From NCBI RefSeq assembly GCF_001939065.1, contig NZ_MPSZ01000004.1:1-64000 (forward strand): a DNA stretch of 64,000 bases, given 5' to 3'. This document shows positions 63,114 through 64,000 of the stretch, in pieces. Each line of letters opens with the position of its first letter. Within the stretch, counting starts at the first letter, position 1. Both the position numbers and the translations under genes were made by a program. This DNA comes from Exiguobacterium indicum HHS 31. GTDB lineage: Bacteria; Bacillota; Bacilli; Exiguobacteriales; Exiguobacteriaceae. Below the pieces are notes generated by a model. It saw nothing but the letters and a program-made list of their open reading frames with translations. It was not told the DNA's origin and searched no databases.

Positions 63114-64000
63114 TCATTGCGCGTATAACGCTGTTAGTTGCTGTTGGATCGTATCATTGTTCAAGTACTCATCGTATGTCGTTTCTTTATCGACGATACC
63201 GTTCGGCGTCAACTCGATGATCCGGTTCGCGATTGTTTCGACGAACTGATGGTCATGCGAGCTGAAGAGCATCGCGCCTTTGTAAGCAATCAAGCCATCG
63301 TTGAGTGCTGTGATCGATTCGAGATCCAAGTGGTTCGTTGGATCGTCGAGGACGAGGACGTTAGCACCACTGAGCATTGCTTTTGAAAGCATACAACGGA
63401 CTTTTTCGCCCCCAGATAAGACAGAAGCTTTTTTCATGACTTCTTCTCCTGAGAAGAGCATCCGACCGAGGAATCCACGGAGGAACGTATCGCTCTCATC
63501 TGCCGGTGAGTACTGACGGAGCCAATCGAGGATCGTCTTGTCCGAGCCTTCGAAGAATTCCGAGTTATCTTTTGGCAAGTACGACTGCGAAGTTGTTACG
63601 CCCCATTTGAACGTACCGCTATCCGGTTCCATCTCACCCATAAGGATCTTGAAGAGAGTCGTGATTGCGATATCGCTCTGACTGATGAACGCGACTTTAT
63701 CCGTCTTGTTCAACGAGAAGCGGACGTTATCAAGGACTTTGACACCATCGATCGTCTTCGAGATGCCGTCGACCATCAAGAGGTCATTTCCGATTTCACG
63801 TTCCGGTGTGAAACCAACGAACGGATAACGGCGTGACGATGGACGAATGTCGTCGAGTGTGATTTTATCAAGCAATTTCTTCCGCGACGTCGCTTGTTTC
63901 GCTTTTGAAGCGTTTGAGCTGAAACGCGCGATGAAGGCTTGAAGTTCTTTGATTTTCTCTTCTTTTTTCTTGTTTTGGTCACTTGCCATACGCGAAGCAA
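63114..64000 (-). CDS. ABC-F family ATPase, 3' part (start lies beyond the window)
   Basis: The last 295 or so residues of an ABC-F protein; the frame is open at the right edge, and the internal ATG at 63989 is not the start. The linker region RKKKEEKIKELQAFIARFSSN-type sequence (seen as NKKKEEKIKELQAFIARF) and the second ATPase domain follow: Walker A is degenerate (SQSDIAITTLF), signature LSGGEKVRCML, Walker B VLVLDDPTNHLD, and switch His FSSHDHQFVET. The Walker A lacks the usual GxxGxGKS, so this copy may not bind ATP normally. YbiT-like translation factor; role inferred from family. Confidence 0.85.
   Translation of the reverse strand, partial: ASRMASDQNKKKEEKIKELQAFIARFSSNASKAKQATSRKKLLDKITLDDIRPSSRRYPFVGFTPEREIGNDLLMVDGISKTIDGVKVLDNVRFSLNKTDKVAFISQSDIAITTLFKILMGEMEPDSGTFKWGVTTSQSYLPKDNSEFFEGSDKTILDWLRQYSPADESDTFLRGFLGRMLFSGEEVMKKASVLSGGEKVRCMLSKAMLSGANVLVLDDPTNHLDLESITALNDGLIAYKGAMLFSSHDHQFVETIANRIIELTPNGIVDKETTYDEYLNNDTIQQQLTALYAQ

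Noticed and set aside
1-64000. CRISPR arrays, tRNA or rRNA genes, transposons
   Set aside because: No regularly spaced repeats, no tRNA cloverleaf or rRNA sequence, and no transposase or integrase frame was seen on either strand.

Overview
The window looks like a chromosomal segment of a low-to-mid GC Firmicute, most likely Exiguobacterium or a close relative. This is inferred from the gene complement: a gntRKPZ operon in Bacillus order, PerR-type control of ahpCF, a CIRCE element, S-box, L-box and glycine riboswitches, Gram-positive ribosome binding sites and frequent TTG/GTG starts. No rRNA or tRNA gene, transposase, integrase or CRISPR array was seen.

Layout. (1) Bases 1 to about 3085 are strikingly AT-rich, unlike the rest, and look like the end of a horizontally acquired defence island. 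They hold the start of an AbiJ-like abortive-infection gene leaving the window on the minus strand, and a divergent two-gene operon encoding an unrecognised protein and a PD-(D/E)XK nuclease-like protein. This pair is the best candidate for an undescribed system. (2) 3.1-5.7 kb: a secreted HNH nuclease with a small partner, a small membrane protein and a DUF4317 protein. (3) 5.7-10.3 kb: an esterase, a domain-swapped GH3 glycosidase and a small protein behind a 32-bp perfect operator palindrome. (4) 10.3-22.7 kb: a dihydrouridine synthase, a LURP-one protein, a Nudix hydrolase, transporters, a glycine-riboswitch-controlled amino acid permease, an Fe-S photolyase-like protein, a glycosyltransferase, malate:quinone oxidoreductase, an ECF S-component and an exported protein. 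(5) 22.7-30.2 kb: ahpCF and the gluconate operon.

(6) 30.3-40.3 kb: a ketopantoate reductase, an S-box-controlled mmuP-mmuM pair, a MarR-controlled CBS/efflux unit, an M20 peptidase and an SDR dehydrogenase. (7) 40.3-45.7 kb: CIRCE-controlled htpG, a long structured inverted repeat, and an NhaC-family transporter behind a lysine riboswitch. (8) 45.7-54 kb: a methyltransferase/ABC exporter operon, rlmN, dbpA, a flavoprotein, and tandem nitroreductases led by a MarR regulator. (9) 54-64 kb: several conserved proteins of unknown function, an S-box-controlled flavin monooxygenase plus ATP-grasp ligase pair, a PhoX-type phosphatase, a Nudix hydrolase and the 3' part of an ABC-F gene.

The backbone genes serve redox and peroxide defence, gluconate use, sulfur amino-acid salvage and transport. 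Many transcription units end in clear intrinsic hairpins, several placed between convergent genes. Where an upstream in-frame ATG lies in a leader or riboswitch, I moved the start to the codon with a good ribosome binding site.
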